Counted from the first letter of the stretch, positions 33,198-42,307 are shown. The stretch is 64,000 nt of DNA from Pseudorhodobacter sp. PARRP1 (GCA_002256245.1 NKIU01000002.1:496001-560000); one strand, 5' to 3'. Translations and numbers: made by a program. The notes: generated by a model not told the origin, from the letters alone.

Positions 33198-34760
33198 ATG
33201 AGCGATCTTGGCGATATCGGTGAAGTTTGCGAACCCGCACGGGCGCGGCGCTCGGGTGGGCGCACGGCGCGGGTGGCGCTGCGGGCGGCACCTTTGGCCG
33301 ACGATGTGAAGCCCGTGCGCGGCGGGATGGCGGGCGGGCAGTATAAACCGCTGACCGATGCCGGGATACAGCAGATCCATGCCGCAGCGCTGGATGCGTT
33401 GGAGCAGATCGGCCTGAGCCAAGCCCCGCCGTCTGGGGTGAAGCTGTTGACCGAAGCCGGCGCCATTCAGGGCGACGATGGCCGCATCCGGTTTCCGCGG
33501 GCCTTGGTCGAGGATATGCTGGCGGTGGCCGCGCGCGGCATCACGCTGCATGCGCGCGACCCCAAGCACGACCTGCATCTGAAGGGCAACAATGTGCATT
33601 TTGGCACAGCCGGGGCGGCGGTGCATATCGTTGATCCGATCAGTCTGGACTACCGTGAGTCCACCGCGCAGGATTTGTATGACGCTGCACGGCTGGTCGA
33701 TAATCTGGACAACATCCACTTCTACCAGCGCACGATGGTCTGCCGCGATGTGGTGGACAATCAGGAAATGGACCTGAACACGCTTTACGGCTGCCTTGCG
33801 GGCACCACAAAGCATGTCGGCACCAGCTTTTCCGACCCGTCACATGTCGCGGCCTGTTTTGACATGATCTACACCGTGGCGGGGGGCGAGGACAAATGGC
33901 GCGAGCGCCCCTTTGTCAGCAATTCCAACTGCTTCGTCGTCCCACCGATGAAATTCGCCGAGGAATCCTGCATCACCATGGAGGATTGCATCCGCCGCGG
34001 CATGCCGATGCTTTTGCTGTCGGCAGGGCAGGCGGGGGCGACGTCTCCGGCGCCGATCGCGCTGACGATTGTTCAGGCGATCGCGGAATGCTTGGCGGGC
34101 GTGGTCTATGCCAATGCGATCAAGAAAGGCGCGCCCTGCATCTTTGGCACCTGGCCCTTCGTGTCCGATCTGCGCACCGGGGCGATGTCGGGCGGCTCTG
34201 CCGAGCAGGCGCTGCTGACCGCCGGTTGTGCGCAGATGCACCATTTCTACGACCTGCCGGGCGGTGCTGCCAGCGGCATCTCGGACAGCAAACTGCCCGA
34301 CATGCAGGCCGGATGGGAGCAGGGCATCACCAACTCGCTCGCAGGCCTTGCGGGCCTGAACATGTGCTACGAGGCCGTGGGGATGCACGCGAGCCTGCTG
34401 GGCTTCTGCCTTGAATCGCTGGTCTTAGGCGACGACCTTCTCGGCCAGGCCATGCGCCTTGTGCGCGGCATTGACGTCACCCCCGACAGCACCAGCATCG
34501 AGGCGATGAAGGAAGTTTGCCTTGGCGGCCCCGGCCACTATCTGGGCAGCGATCAGACCCTGAAACTGATGCAGACCGAATATATCTACCCCGCCGTCGG
34601 CAATCGCATGTCGCCGAAGGAATGGAACGAGGCCGGCAAGCCGCTGCTGCTTGACGCGGCCATCGCGCGCAAGAATAGTATCCTCGCCCGCGCCGGAAAC
34701 GTGATTGATCCGCAGATCGACGCGATCATCCGCGCCAAATACAACATCTACTTCCAGTGA
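33198..34760 (+). CDS. MttB-family (trimethylamine/betaine) methyltransferase, non-pyrrolysine type
   Basis: A 520-residue TIM-barrel protein of the trimethylamine methyltransferase family, recognisable by the region SAGQAGATSPAPIALTIVQA and its overall length. There is no in-frame TAG, so it lacks the pyrrolysine of true MttB and belongs with the glycine-betaine-type (MtgB) branch. Those enzymes normally pass a methyl group to a corrinoid protein; none is encoded nearby. Strong AAAGGA precedes ATG. It probably performs the first demethylation of a quaternary amine. Confidence 0.88.
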   Translation: MSDLGDIGEVCEPARARRSGGRTARVALRAAPLADDVKPVRGGMAGGQYKPLTDAGIQQIHAAALDALEQIGLSQAPPSGVKLLTEAGAIQGDDGRIRFPRALVEDMLAVAARGITLHARDPKHDLHLKGNNVHFGTAGAAVHIVDPISLDYRESTAQDLYDAARLVDNLDNIHFYQRTMVCRDVVDNQEMDLNTLYGCLAGTTKHVGTSFSDPSHVAACFDMIYTVAGGEDKWRERPFVSNSNCFVVPPMKFAEESCITMEDCIRRGMPMLLLSAGQAGATSPAPIALTIVQAIAECLAGVVYANAIKKGAPCIFGTWPFVSDLRTGAMSGGSAEQALLTAGCAQMHHFYDLPGGAASGISDSKLPDMQAGWEQGITNSLAGLAGLNMCYEAVGMHASLLGFCLESLVLGDDLLGQAMRLVRGIDVTPDSTSIEAMKEVCLGGPGHYLGSDQTLKLMQTEYIYPAVGNRMSPKEWNEAGKPLLLDAAIARKNSILARAGNVIDPQIDAIIRAKYNIYFQ

Positions 34761-34767
34761 GGACGCC

Positions 34768-36198
34768 ATGATCTCTGCCAACATGACCAAATTCTACATC
34801 AACGGCGCCTGGGTTCAGCCGAACTCGGCCGCGCGGATGGGTGTGGAAAATCCGGCGACCGAGGAAATCGTGGCCGAAGTCGCCTTGGGCAACCAAGCCG
34901 ACATTGACGCCGCCATCGCCGCCGCCCGTGCCGCGTTTGACGCTTACACCGTCTGGCCGGTGCAAAAGCGCATCGACCTCGTGAAGCGCATTCTTGAGGT
35001 TTACAACGCGCGCTACGAAGATTTCGCGCAAGCGATGTCCACCGAGATGGGCGCGCCGATTGAATGGGCGCGCGGCGCGCAGGCTTGGGCGGGGCAGGTG
35101 CATATCGAGGCCACCATCAAAGCTGCCGAGGAAATGGCGTGGGAATATTCGCGCGGCACCACCCGCATCGTGCATGAAGGCATCGGCGTCTGCGCGCTGA
35201 TCACGCCGTGGAACTGGCCGATGAACCAGATCGCCTGCAAGGTCGCCCCCGCGCTGATCGCAGGCTGCACCATGGTGCTGAAACCGTCGGAAATCGCACC
35301 ACTTTCCGGCGTTCTGTTCGCCGAGGTTTGCCACGAGGCTGGCGTGCCCCCGGGCGTGTTCAACCTGGTGAACGGCACCGGCCCCGAGGTTGGCGCGCGG
35401 ATGTCGGCGCACCCCGAGGTGGATATGGTGTCCTTCACCGGCTCGACCCGTGCGGGCACCGCTGTCGCCGCCGCCGCTGCCCCGACCGTCAAGCGCGTGG
35501 CGCAGGAACTGGGCGGCAAATCGGCCAATATCATCTTGCCGAGCGCCGATCTTGCCGCCGCTGTCGCCGCGGGTGTCAACGCGATCATGTCGAACACCGG
35601 CCAATCCTGCGATGCGCCGACCCGGATGTTCGTGCAGCGCGACCAACAGGCGCAAGCCTTGGCCGTCGCCAAGGAAACCGCCGAGGCGCTGATCCCCGGC
35701 GATCCGACGCTCACGACCACCACGATGGGCCCGCTGATCTCAAAAACCCAGTGGGAGAAGGTGCAGCGCCTGATCCAAGCCGGGATTGACGAAGGCGCAA
35801 CCTTGGTCACAGGCGGCTTGGGCCGCCCCGCAGGCCTCAACCACGGCTGGTTCGCCAAGCCCACCATCTTCGGCGATGTGCAGAACGAGATGACGATTTC
35901 CAAGGAAGAAATCTTCGGCCCGGTGCTGTCGATCCTGCCCTATGACACCGTCGATGACGCCGTGCGGATGGCCAATGACACGGTTTACGGTCTTGCCGCC
36001 TATATCGCAGGCCCGGTGGAAGACGCCAAGCCCGTCGCCCGCCGTCTGCGCGCAGGCACCGTGAACCTCAACTACCCCGATTGGGATACATCCGCGCCCT
36101 TCGGCGGCTACAAGCAATCGGGCAACGGGCGTGAATATGCCGATTGGGGCATCCACGACTTCTGTGAAATCAAGGGCATCGTCGGCTACGGCGACTAA
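34768..36198 (+). CDS. NAD(P)+-dependent aldehyde dehydrogenase
   Basis: A 476-residue ALDH. Catalytic Cys281 lies in NTGQSCDAP, the general base Glu247 in QELGGKS, and the cofactor segment is FTGSTRAG. ATG 34768 (GAGG just upstream) lies 7 bp after the MttB-like stop. It may oxidise a semialdehyde or betaine aldehyde produced in the pathway. Similar ALDHs act on 4-trimethylaminobutyraldehyde or betaine aldehyde; substrate not determined. Confidence 0.92.
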   Translation: MISANMTKFYINGAWVQPNSAARMGVENPATEEIVAEVALGNQADIDAAIAAARAAFDAYTVWPVQKRIDLVKRILEVYNARYEDFAQAMSTEMGAPIEWARGAQAWAGQVHIEATIKAAEEMAWEYSRGTTRIVHEGIGVCALITPWNWPMNQIACKVAPALIAGCTMVLKPSEIAPLSGVLFAEVCHEAGVPPGVFNLVNGTGPEVGARMSAHPEVDMVSFTGSTRAGTAVAAAAAPTVKRVAQELGGKSANIILPSADLAAAVAAGVNAIMSNTGQSCDAPTRMFVQRDQQAQALAVAKETAEALIPGDPTLTTTTMGPLISKTQWEKVQRLIQAGIDEGATLVTGGLGRPAGLNHGWFAKPTIFGDVQNEMTISKEEIFGPVLSILPYDTVDDAVRMANDTVYGLAAYIAGPVEDAKPVARRLRAGTVNLNYPDWDTSAPFGGYKQSGNGREYADWGIHDFCEIKGIVGYGD

Positions 36199-36200
36199 AC

Positions 36201-36243
36201 CGGATTTCGCGCGAAATCCGTTACGATTTTCGCGCGAAAATCG
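36201..36243. repeat. two adjacent perfect palindromes
   Basis: CGGATTTCGCGCGAAATCCG (36201-36220) and CGATTTTCGCGCGAAAATCG (36224-36243) are each perfect 20-bp palindromes separated by 3 bp. They resemble the double-hairpin elements at 12400 and 38400. They lie between two genes of one operon. Confidence 0.75.
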
Positions 36244-36268
36244 CCTATCTGCGGCGAAAGGGAGCATT

Positions 36269-37168
36269 ATGCATTACGGATACATCGGCCTTGGCAACCT
36301 CGGGGCCGCCTGCGCGGGCTGTTTGCTGAAAGCGGGCTTTCAGGTCACGGTTTACGATCTGAACCCCGCATTGGCCGCCCCTCTGATCGCGCAAGGCGCG
36401 GTGTTGGCGACCAGTGCCGAGGCTTTGGCGGCCTCGGTCGATCATGTCATCACCTGTCTGCCATCGCCTGCGGTGTCCGAGCGTGTGCTGCGCAGCATCC
36501 TGCCGCATATGAAACAGGGCGCGTCGTGGCTGGAAATGTCCACCTTGGGCCGGGATGAGGTTTTGAAACTCGCCGCCGTCGCGACTGATGCGGGCGTGCG
36601 CATGATGGAGCTTCCCGTCACCGGCGGCGTGCATCTGGCCTATCAGGGCAAGATCACCATGCTGGCAGGCGGCGACCGAGACCTGTTCGACCTGCACCAT
36701 GCGGCGATGCAGGCGATGGGTGACAAGATTTTCCACATGGGGCCGTTGGGATCAGCCTGTATTATCAAGGTGATCACCAACATGCTGGCCTTCATCCACC
36801 TGAAAGCCACGTCCGAGGCCCTGATGCTGGCCAAGCGCGGCGGGCTTGATCTGGCGCAAGCTTGGCATGCCATTGCGGCCTCGTCCGGCAACAGTTTCGT
36901 GCATGAAACCGAAGGTGCTTTGATCCTGAACGGCTCGTATGATGTGGCGTTCAATGTCGATCTGGCGCTGAAAGATCTGGGCTTTGCCTTGGGCTTTGGC
37001 CGCGAGTTTGGTGTGCCGCTGGATTTGGCCTCCATGACCAACCAGACCTATATCGCCGCCAAAGCCGCCTATGGTGGCGAGGCGCAATCGCCGATGATCG
37101 CCAAGCTGCTGGAAGACCTTCTCGGCACCGATCTGCGCGCCGAAGGCTTTCCGGCGCGGCTGGAATAG
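36269..37168 (+). CDS. 3-hydroxyisobutyrate-dehydrogenase-family NAD(P)-dependent oxidoreductase
   Basis: A 299-residue beta-hydroxyacid dehydrogenase: Rossmann loop GYIGLGNLGAA at the N-terminus, the substrate motif TGGVHLAYQGKITMLAGG, and a catalytic lysine in IIKVITNML near residue 170. ATG 36269 follows GGGAG. It closes the putative betaine/amine operon and could handle a hydroxy-acid or tartronate-semialdehyde-like intermediate. Confidence 0.88.
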   Translation: MHYGYIGLGNLGAACAGCLLKAGFQVTVYDLNPALAAPLIAQGAVLATSAEALAASVDHVITCLPSPAVSERVLRSILPHMKQGASWLEMSTLGRDEVLKLAAVATDAGVRMMELPVTGGVHLAYQGKITMLAGGDRDLFDLHHAAMQAMGDKIFHMGPLGSACIIKVITNMLAFIHLKATSEALMLAKRGGLDLAQAWHAIAASSGNSFVHETEGALILNGSYDVAFNVDLALKDLGFALGFGREFGVPLDLASMTNQTYIAAKAAYGGEAQSPMIAKLLEDLLGTDLRAEGFPARLE

Positions 37169-37202
37169 CGGCTTGCGGACGGGGGGCTTTTCGGCAAAAC
37201 TG

Positions 37203-37274
37203 TTAACAAAACCTTAAAGTCACCACCCTAACCCATTGAAATGGATCAGGGTTTTTTGGTCCCGAGTTGGGACC
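37203..37274 (+). promoter_or_regulatory. 72-bp CtrA-box/dyad element, copy 1
   Basis: The order is TTAACAAAACCTTAA (a full TTAA-N7-TTAA CtrA-type site, 37203-37217), 5 bp, CCACCCTAA, 2 bp, CATTGA, 18 bp, and the dyad GGTCCCGAGTTGGGACC (37258-37274). A second copy with identical spacing lies inverted at 61500-61571. Here it ends 13 bp before the cystathionine-lyase-like start, so it probably contains that gene's promoter. Confidence 0.7.
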
Positions 37275-37287
37275 ACAGAAAGACGCC

Positions 37288-38394
37288 ATGGATAGAGCCT
37301 CTCAAACCCGCGTCGCCCAACTGCTGCACCACCGCAGCGCTGGCTTGAAAAAAGGCGATCCGATCAGCCTGCCCATCGTCCCCGCCGCGACCTTCCATTT
37401 GCCCGAGGTTGCGGGGGCCAGCCATTTCTACGGCCGCAACGGCATGACCACATGGGAGGCGGTGGAGGACCAACTGGCGCTGCTGGAAGACGCCCCCTGC
37501 ATCAGCTTCCCCTCCGGCATGGCCGCGATTTCCGCAGCCCTGATGGCGACGCTGAAAGTCGGGGCCAGACTGATCATTCCAGCGGACGGCTACTACGTGA
37601 CCCGCGTGCTGTCCGAAGGGTTTCTGGCCCCATTCGGCGTCGAGGTGGTGGAAATCCAGACCGCCGCCTACGCCACCCACGATTTCACCGGCGCAAGCGT
37701 GGTCTATCTTGAAACCCCGTCCAACCCCGGTCTCGACGTGGTCGATATCGCCGCCGTCTCCGTCCGCGCCCATGCAGCCGGGGCCGTGGTGATCGTGGAC
37801 AACACCACGATGACCCCGCTGCTGCAACGCCCGCTCGATCTCGGCGCCGATCTGGTCGTGGCCGCCGACACCAAAGCCCCCGCCGGCCATTCCGATGTGC
37901 TGTTCGGCCATGTCGCAGGCCGCGATGCCACCCTGATGGCGCGGGTGAAGGATTGGCGCCGCCTGTCCGGCGCCGTGCCGGGCCCGTTTGAGGCATGGCA
38001 GGTGCATCGCGGCATCGAGACGCTAGAGGTGCGGCTGGAGCGGATGTGCGCCAGTGCCGGGGTGATTGCTGCGCGGTTGCAGGCGCATCGGGCGGTGGCC
38101 AATTTGCGCTATCCTGGGCTTGCGAGTGACCCTTCTTATGCGATTTCCAAAGCGCAGATGGCGGGATTTGGCTTTCTGATCGGCTTTGAGCTAACAGACG
38201 AGGCGCGCGCCGAGCGGTTCTTGGCCGACTGCCCCTATATCGTGCAATCGACCAGTTTCGGCGGCACCCACACCTCGGGCGAGCGCCGGGCGCGGTGGGG
38301 CGATAAGGTCGCGCCCGGGTTTATCCGGCTTTCGGTGGGCATTGAGCCGCTGGAGCCGTTGTGGCAAGCGATGGACGCGGCGCTGAGCGCCTGA
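37288..38394 (+). CDS. metC: cystathionine beta-lyase-like PLP enzyme
   Basis: A 368-residue Cys/Met-metabolism PLP enzyme. The PLP lysine is K196 in AADTKAPAGHSD, phosphate-binding SFPSGMAAIS lies near residue 73, and VDNTTMTP near residue 170 precedes it. The C-terminus QSTSFGGTHTSGE fits MetC. ATG 37288 follows AGAAAG. It would release homocysteine, ammonia and pyruvate from cystathionine, or cleave a related thioether. The CtrA-type element directly upstream is unusual for this function. Confidence 0.85.
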   Translation: MDRASQTRVAQLLHHRSAGLKKGDPISLPIVPAATFHLPEVAGASHFYGRNGMTTWEAVEDQLALLEDAPCISFPSGMAAISAALMATLKVGARLIIPADGYYVTRVLSEGFLAPFGVEVVEIQTAAYATHDFTGASVVYLETPSNPGLDVVDIAAVSVRAHAAGAVVIVDNTTMTPLLQRPLDLGADLVVAADTKAPAGHSDVLFGHVAGRDATLMARVKDWRRLSGAVPGPFEAWQVHRGIETLEVRLERMCASAGVIAARLQAHRAVANLRYPGLASDPSYAISKAQMAGFGFLIGFELTDEARAERFLADCPYIVQSTSFGGTHTSGERRARWGDKVAPGFIRLSVGIEPLEPLWQAMDAALSA

Positions 38395-38399
38395 GCGGG

Positions 38400-38443
38400 C
38401 GATTTCCGAGGCGGAAATCGTGACGGAATTTTTATTAAAATTC
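38400..38443. repeat. double-hairpin intergenic palindrome
   Basis: CGATTTCC/GGAAATCG (38400-38420) is followed after 4 bp by GGAATTT...AAAATTC (38425-38443). It is the counterpart of 12400-12442 and again lies between converging genes. Confidence 0.75.
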
Positions 38444-38462
38444 AGATACTTGGCGGGCGTTG

Positions 38463-39119
38463 TTAAAGTAGATTGAGAAGCCGGGTTGCCTCATCACGCG
38501 GATGAACCAGGGGCGCGCGGTCTTCGCCGGGAAAGAAGCGCGCGCGGGTGGCGGTGGGCATCGGCGCGGGCGTCTCGATCCGCACTTGCGGGCCGATGTT
38601 CGCATTCTCGGCGGCCCAGCTGCGCGCCAAGGCGATTTGTGCGGCTTTGCTGGCTCCGTATGCGCCGAAGAATTTGTCGCCTGCGCGCGGATCGTCAAAG
38701 AACATCGCCTGGCCGTCGCCTGCGCGCAGCAGGGGTTCCACCATCGGGATCAGCGTGCCAGTGGCGCGGACATTGGTGGCGATGCTTTTGTCCCAGTCTT
38801 TCACATCGAGCGAACCCGCGGGGGCAAGCGGAGCCGCGTGGATCGCCGTGTGAATCCACAGGTTCAGCTGGCCCCAGCGCTGATGGATCGACAGGCACAG
38901 GTGCCGCATCGCGTCATCATTGGTCACGTCCATAGGTGCCAGCGTCAGCCCGCCTGCGCCGGGAAGTTTCAGGGTTTTGACGCGGTCATCCAATTCTTCC
39001 AAACCGCCGACGGTCCGCGCCACGGCCACGACATGCCAGCCGCGCGCGGCCAGTTGTTCGGCCATTGCAGCGCCAAGGCCACGCGAGGCTCCGGTGATCA
39101 GGGCTGTGCGTTCGGTCAT
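38463..39119 (-). CDS. short-chain dehydrogenase/reductase
   Basis: A 218-residue SDR: TGASRGLG near residue 9, Asp in PMDVTNDD, and YGASKAA with the catalytic Tyr/Lys. The usual NNAG is replaced by HTAIHAAP and the catalytic serine region reads FDDPRAG, so activity may be altered. It converges with metC and is last in the purF-side series. Confidence 0.82.
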   Translation of the reverse strand: MTERTALITGASRGLGAAMAEQLAARGWHVVAVARTVGGLEELDDRVKTLKLPGAGGLTLAPMDVTNDDAMRHLCLSIHQRWGQLNLWIHTAIHAAPLAPAGSLDVKDWDKSIATNVRATGTLIPMVEPLLRAGDGQAMFFDDPRAGDKFFGAYGASKAAQIALARSWAAENANIGPQVRIETPAPMPTATRARFFPGEDRAPLVHPRDEATRLLNLL

Positions 39120-39171
39120 GGGTTATCCTTTGGGCGGCTGGGTATGCTGGGGCTGTGCAAGCCTCTGGCTA

Positions 39172-39193
39172 ACCGGAATTCTTGAATTCCGGT
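39172..39193. repeat. short palindrome ACCGGAATT-CTTG-AATTCCGGT
   Basis: Perfect 9-bp stem with a 4-nt loop in the gap between two minus-strand genes, 53 bp upstream of the SDR start. It is followed immediately by GGATATTTGAGCCAAGGTGA (39196-39215), a copy of the GATATTT repeat. Confidence 0.65.
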
Positions 39194-39232
39194 CTGGATA
39201 TTTGAGCCAAGGTGAAAGGGCAAGGGGGCGGG

Positions 39233-39778
39233 CTACTCGGTGGCGTTGTGGCGCACGCTCCACTCGGTCATGGCGGCGTCGAGATCGCCTTTGGCGCCGA
39301 TCCAGTTCCAGAATTTCGGGAAATCCTGCTGCATGGTCTCCATGCGCATCTGCATCACTTTGGTTTTGTCGCGCAGGAAATAGGTGATGTTGCTGGTGAT
39401 CGTGTCGATCATGTCTTCGGCAATCGCGGTGATGTCGGTGCCCGGTTTGCGCAGCGGAAGGTTGCACAGCATGGTTTCGCGGTAGGCCTTGACCAGCCCG
39501 TAATTCTTGCGCGCGACGTAGGATTGAATGACGGCGTCGCGGTCGCGGGTCAGGTGGACGTAAAACGGCGCATCGCCGAAGGCGGCGTCCAGCTTGCCTG
39601 TCCACCATGCCAGGCGGTTGTCGATTTCGATATGGTTGTCCGGGTATGCGAAGCGGTTTGCGCCCAGAAGATGCGTGCGCGATTCGTGCTTTGCGGTGAA
39701 GTTAGTCATGTGTTCGGCTGCGCGCGTGAAGGTTTTCGAGCCGCAGCGGCCGGTGCATAGGACGAATACTTGGGTCAT
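39233..39778 (-). CDS. sulfotransferase-like P-loop protein
   Basis: A 181-residue protein. The N-terminal loop CTGRCGSKTFTRAAEH resembles the 5'-phosphosulfate-binding loop of sulfotransferases, and LTRDRDAVIQSYVARKNYG resembles the 3'-phosphate-binding region. Shorter than typical family members (about 250-300 residues). It overlaps the DUF1801 gene by 4 bp, so it is coupled to the purF operon. Confidence 0.75.
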   Translation of the reverse strand: MTQVFVLCTGRCGSKTFTRAAEHMTNFTAKHESRTHLLGANRFAYPDNHIEIDNRLAWWTGKLDAAFGDAPFYVHLTRDRDAVIQSYVARKNYGLVKAYRETMLCNLPLRKPGTDITAIAEDMIDTITSNITYFLRDKTKVMQMRMETMQQDFPKFWNWIGAKGDLDAAMTEWSVRHNATE

Positions 39779-40125
39779 GGGGCAATTTCGGTTTGGCGGG
39801 CGCGGATGATCTGGGTGATCAGCGCCAGCGGCAGGGGGTGGTCAGGCGTGAACAGCACGCCGGATTTTGAAGTTTTGAACGGCGCGCAGTCGATATGCGC
39901 GACGATGTTGCCGGAATGCGGATAGAGGCCAAGGTGATGGGTGAAGGCGGCGTAACCTGCCACCATCTTGCCCTTCGGCTTTGGGTCGCGAAAGCCGGGC
40001 ATGGCGTAGGACATGCACTCGATGTGGTCAGGCAACAGCGATTTAAGCTGAGCGCGCAGCGTTTCGGCTGCGGCCCGGAAATGGGGCGGTAGGGCGGTAA
40101 GGTAGGCCTCTACCTCTGCGCTCAT
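39775..40125 (-). CDS. DUF1801 protein
   Basis: A 116-residue protein with the YdhG/DUF1801 pattern: MSYAMPGFRDPK in the middle, HHLGLYPHSG, and a C-terminal KSGVLFTPDHPLP. The biochemical role of the family is unknown. Overlaps both purF (ATGA) and the sulfotransferase-like gene. Confidence 0.85.
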   Translation of the reverse strand: MSAEVEAYLTALPPHFRAAAETLRAQLKSLLPDHIECMSYAMPGFRDPKPKGKMVAGYAAFTHHLGLYPHSGNIVAHIDCAPFKTSKSGVLFTPDHPLPLALITQIIRARQTEIAP

Positions 40126-41585
40126 TCCGCCGCTTTCATCTCGAAACCTTCTTCGATCTTGTCGGAAGGTGCGATGGGATATTCGCCCGAGAAGCAGGCG
40201 TCGCAGTATTTCGGCGAAGCGGCGTCGCGACCTGCGGCTTCACCTGCGGCGCGGTAGAGGCCGTCAAGCGTGATGAATTTCAGGCTGTCGACGCCGATCC
40301 AGTCGCGCATTTCGTCCTCGGTCATGGTGGCTGCAAGGAGTTTGGAACGCTCGGGCGTATCGACGCCGTAAAAGCACGGCCATGCGGTGGGGGGGGAGGC
40401 GATGCGGAAGTGAACTTCGGCGGCACCGGCCTCGAGGATCATGTCCTTGATTTTGCGGGAAGTTGTGCCGCGCACGACCGAGTCGTCCACCAGGATCACC
40501 CGCTTGCCCTTGATCAGCGCGCGGTTGACGTTCAGCTTCAGGCGCACGCCCATGTTGCGGATCGACTCACTGGGTTCGATAAAGGTGCGGCCCATGTATT
40601 GGTTGCGGATGATGCCCATCGCGTAGGGGATGCCGGATTCCTGGCTGTAGCCGATGGCGGCGGGGGTGCCGCTGTCGGGGACGGGGCAGACGAGGTCGGC
40701 GTCAACCGGGGCTTCTTTCGCCAGTTCGACACCGATCTGACGGCGGGTTTCATAGACCGAGCGGCCGCCAAGGATGCTGTCGGGGCGGCTGAAATAGACG
40801 TGTTCAAAGATGCAAAAGCGTGATTTGGCGGGGGTGAACGGGCGGGTCGATTGGATTTTGCCGTCCTCGATCACCACCATTTCGCCGGGCTCGATCTCGC
40901 GGACAAACTCGGCCCCGATGATGTCGAGGCCGCAGGTTTCCGACGAAAGCGCCCAAGCAGAATCGCCGATACGGCCCAGCACCAGCGGGCGCACGCCCAA
41001 CGGATCGCGGACACCGATCAGTTTGGTGCGGGTCATCGCAACGACGGAAAACGCGCCTTCAACGCGGCGCAGGGCGTCTTTGATGCGTTCGGATATGTTT
41101 TTCTGGATCGAGCGGGCCATCAGGTGGATGATGCATTCGGAATCTGACGACGACTGGAAGATCGAGCCGCGCTCGATCAACTCACGCCGCAGGGCGCTCG
41201 CGTTGGTGAGGTTGCCGTTGTGGGCGATGGCGGCCCCGCCCATGGAAAACTCGCCAAAGAATGGCTGCACGTCGCGGATGGCGGTGGCCCCCTTTGATCC
41301 GGCGGTGGAATAGCGGACGTGGCCGATGGCGAGGCTGCCCGGCAGGGTTTCCATCACATCGGGTTTGGTGAAATTGTCGCGGACATAGCCAAAGCGGCGG
41401 GCCGAGTTGAAGCCGGTGGTCGGATCGTATGAAACGATGCCGCCCGCTTCCTGGCCGCGGTGTTGCAGGGCGTGCAGGCCAAGGGCTACGAAGTTTGACG
41501 CATCGGAAACACCGATCACGCCGAAGATTCCGCACTCCTCCTTCAGCTTGTCATCGTCGAAAGGATGGGCATAGAAGGGTTGCAT
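40122..41585 (-). CDS. purF: amidophosphoribosyltransferase
   Basis: A 487-residue first committed enzyme of purine synthesis. Cys18 (EECGIFGVIG), exposed by removal of a 17-residue propeptide, is the N-terminal glutaminase nucleophile; the PRPP loop is VILVDDSVVRGTTS. The glutaminase half continues with GHVRYSTAGSKG. Length fits. It follows cvpA as in E. coli. Confidence 0.97.
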   Translation of the reverse strand: MQPFYAHPFDDDKLKEECGIFGVIGVSDASNFVALGLHALQHRGQEAGGIVSYDPTTGFNSARRFGYVRDNFTKPDVMETLPGSLAIGHVRYSTAGSKGATAIRDVQPFFGEFSMGGAAIAHNGNLTNASALRRELIERGSIFQSSSDSECIIHLMARSIQKNISERIKDALRRVEGAFSVVAMTRTKLIGVRDPLGVRPLVLGRIGDSAWALSSETCGLDIIGAEFVREIEPGEMVVIEDGKIQSTRPFTPAKSRFCIFEHVYFSRPDSILGGRSVYETRRQIGVELAKEAPVDADLVCPVPDSGTPAAIGYSQESGIPYAMGIIRNQYMGRTFIEPSESIRNMGVRLKLNVNRALIKGKRVILVDDSVVRGTTSRKIKDMILEAGAAEVHFRIASPPTAWPCFYGVDTPERSKLLAATMTEDEMRDWIGVDSLKFITLDGLYRAAGEAAGRDAASPKYCDACFSGEYPIAPSDKIEEGFEMKAAE

Positions 41586-41695
41586 GGAGCCTCCGAATCC
41601 GGGTTCGTTCGCGCCCTTGATGTAGGGCGAAAGGGGGGGAATGTCACCCCCCTGTTACCCGCCTTTATGCTGCAATGCGGCAGAGAGGTTGTGCA

Positions 41696-42307
41696 TCAGT
41701 TCGACGGAGCGGTTTCTGGCGCAGGTGTGGGCGCGATTTGTGGCGTCACGGTGGTTTCGCGCGCGCAGGTGGCGGTCAACTCGTTATAGCGCGCCACCAC
41801 CCAGTTGGGGGCATCTGTGGGAACCGCCGAGTTGATGTCGCCCTGGAATGAGGCGAAAATCTTGGCCGAGCGCGAGTTGTCCACCATCGGCACGGTGTTG
41901 GCGGCGACGGCACGGTCATAGACCAGAAACGCGATGCCAACCAGCAAGACGCCGCGCACGACCCCGAACAAAAAGCCCATGCCCTGATCCAAGCCGCCCA
42001 GCACGGACCGCTGCACGACCGAGGAGAACAGCGGGGTGAACAGGGCTGCGATGATCAGACCCACCGCAAAGACCGCCGCGAAGCCTGCGATCAGCGACAG
42101 TTCGCAATTCTCAAGGAATTTGCCGACGGCGGGGATTTCCTTGACCAGCGGTTGCGCTTGGGCGGCAAACATATAGGCCAGCACGGCCGCGCCGACCCAG
42201 CCGACAATCGCCATCACCTCTCGCACGAAACCGCGCGAATAGGCGAGGATCGCCGACAGCACGATGATGCCAGCGACGCCCGCATCAACAAGGGTAAAAC
42301 CTTCCAT
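41696..42307 (-). CDS. cvpA: CvpA-family membrane protein
   Basis: A 203-residue protein with four membrane helices in the first 130 residues and the family segment AYSRGFVREVMAIVGWVGA. The C-terminal tail is Pro/Ala/Thr-rich. CvpA proteins are needed for colicin V production in E. coli and for envelope stress tolerance. It sits between radA and purF; 110 bp separate it from purF. Confidence 0.92.
   Translation of the reverse strand: MEGFTLVDAGVAGIIVLSAILAYSRGFVREVMAIVGWVGAAVLAYMFAAQAQPLVKEIPAVGKFLENCELSLIAGFAAVFAVGLIIAALFTPLFSSVVQRSVLGGLDQGMGFLFGVVRGVLLVGIAFLVYDRAVAANTVPMVDNSRSAKIFASFQGDINSAVPTDAPNWVVARYNELTATCARETTVTPQIAPTPAPETAPSN

Noticed and set aside
33198-34760. Pyrrolysine-containing trimethylamine methyltransferase
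   Set aside because: There is no in-frame TAG in the 520-codon gene, so it is the non-pyrrolysine branch.
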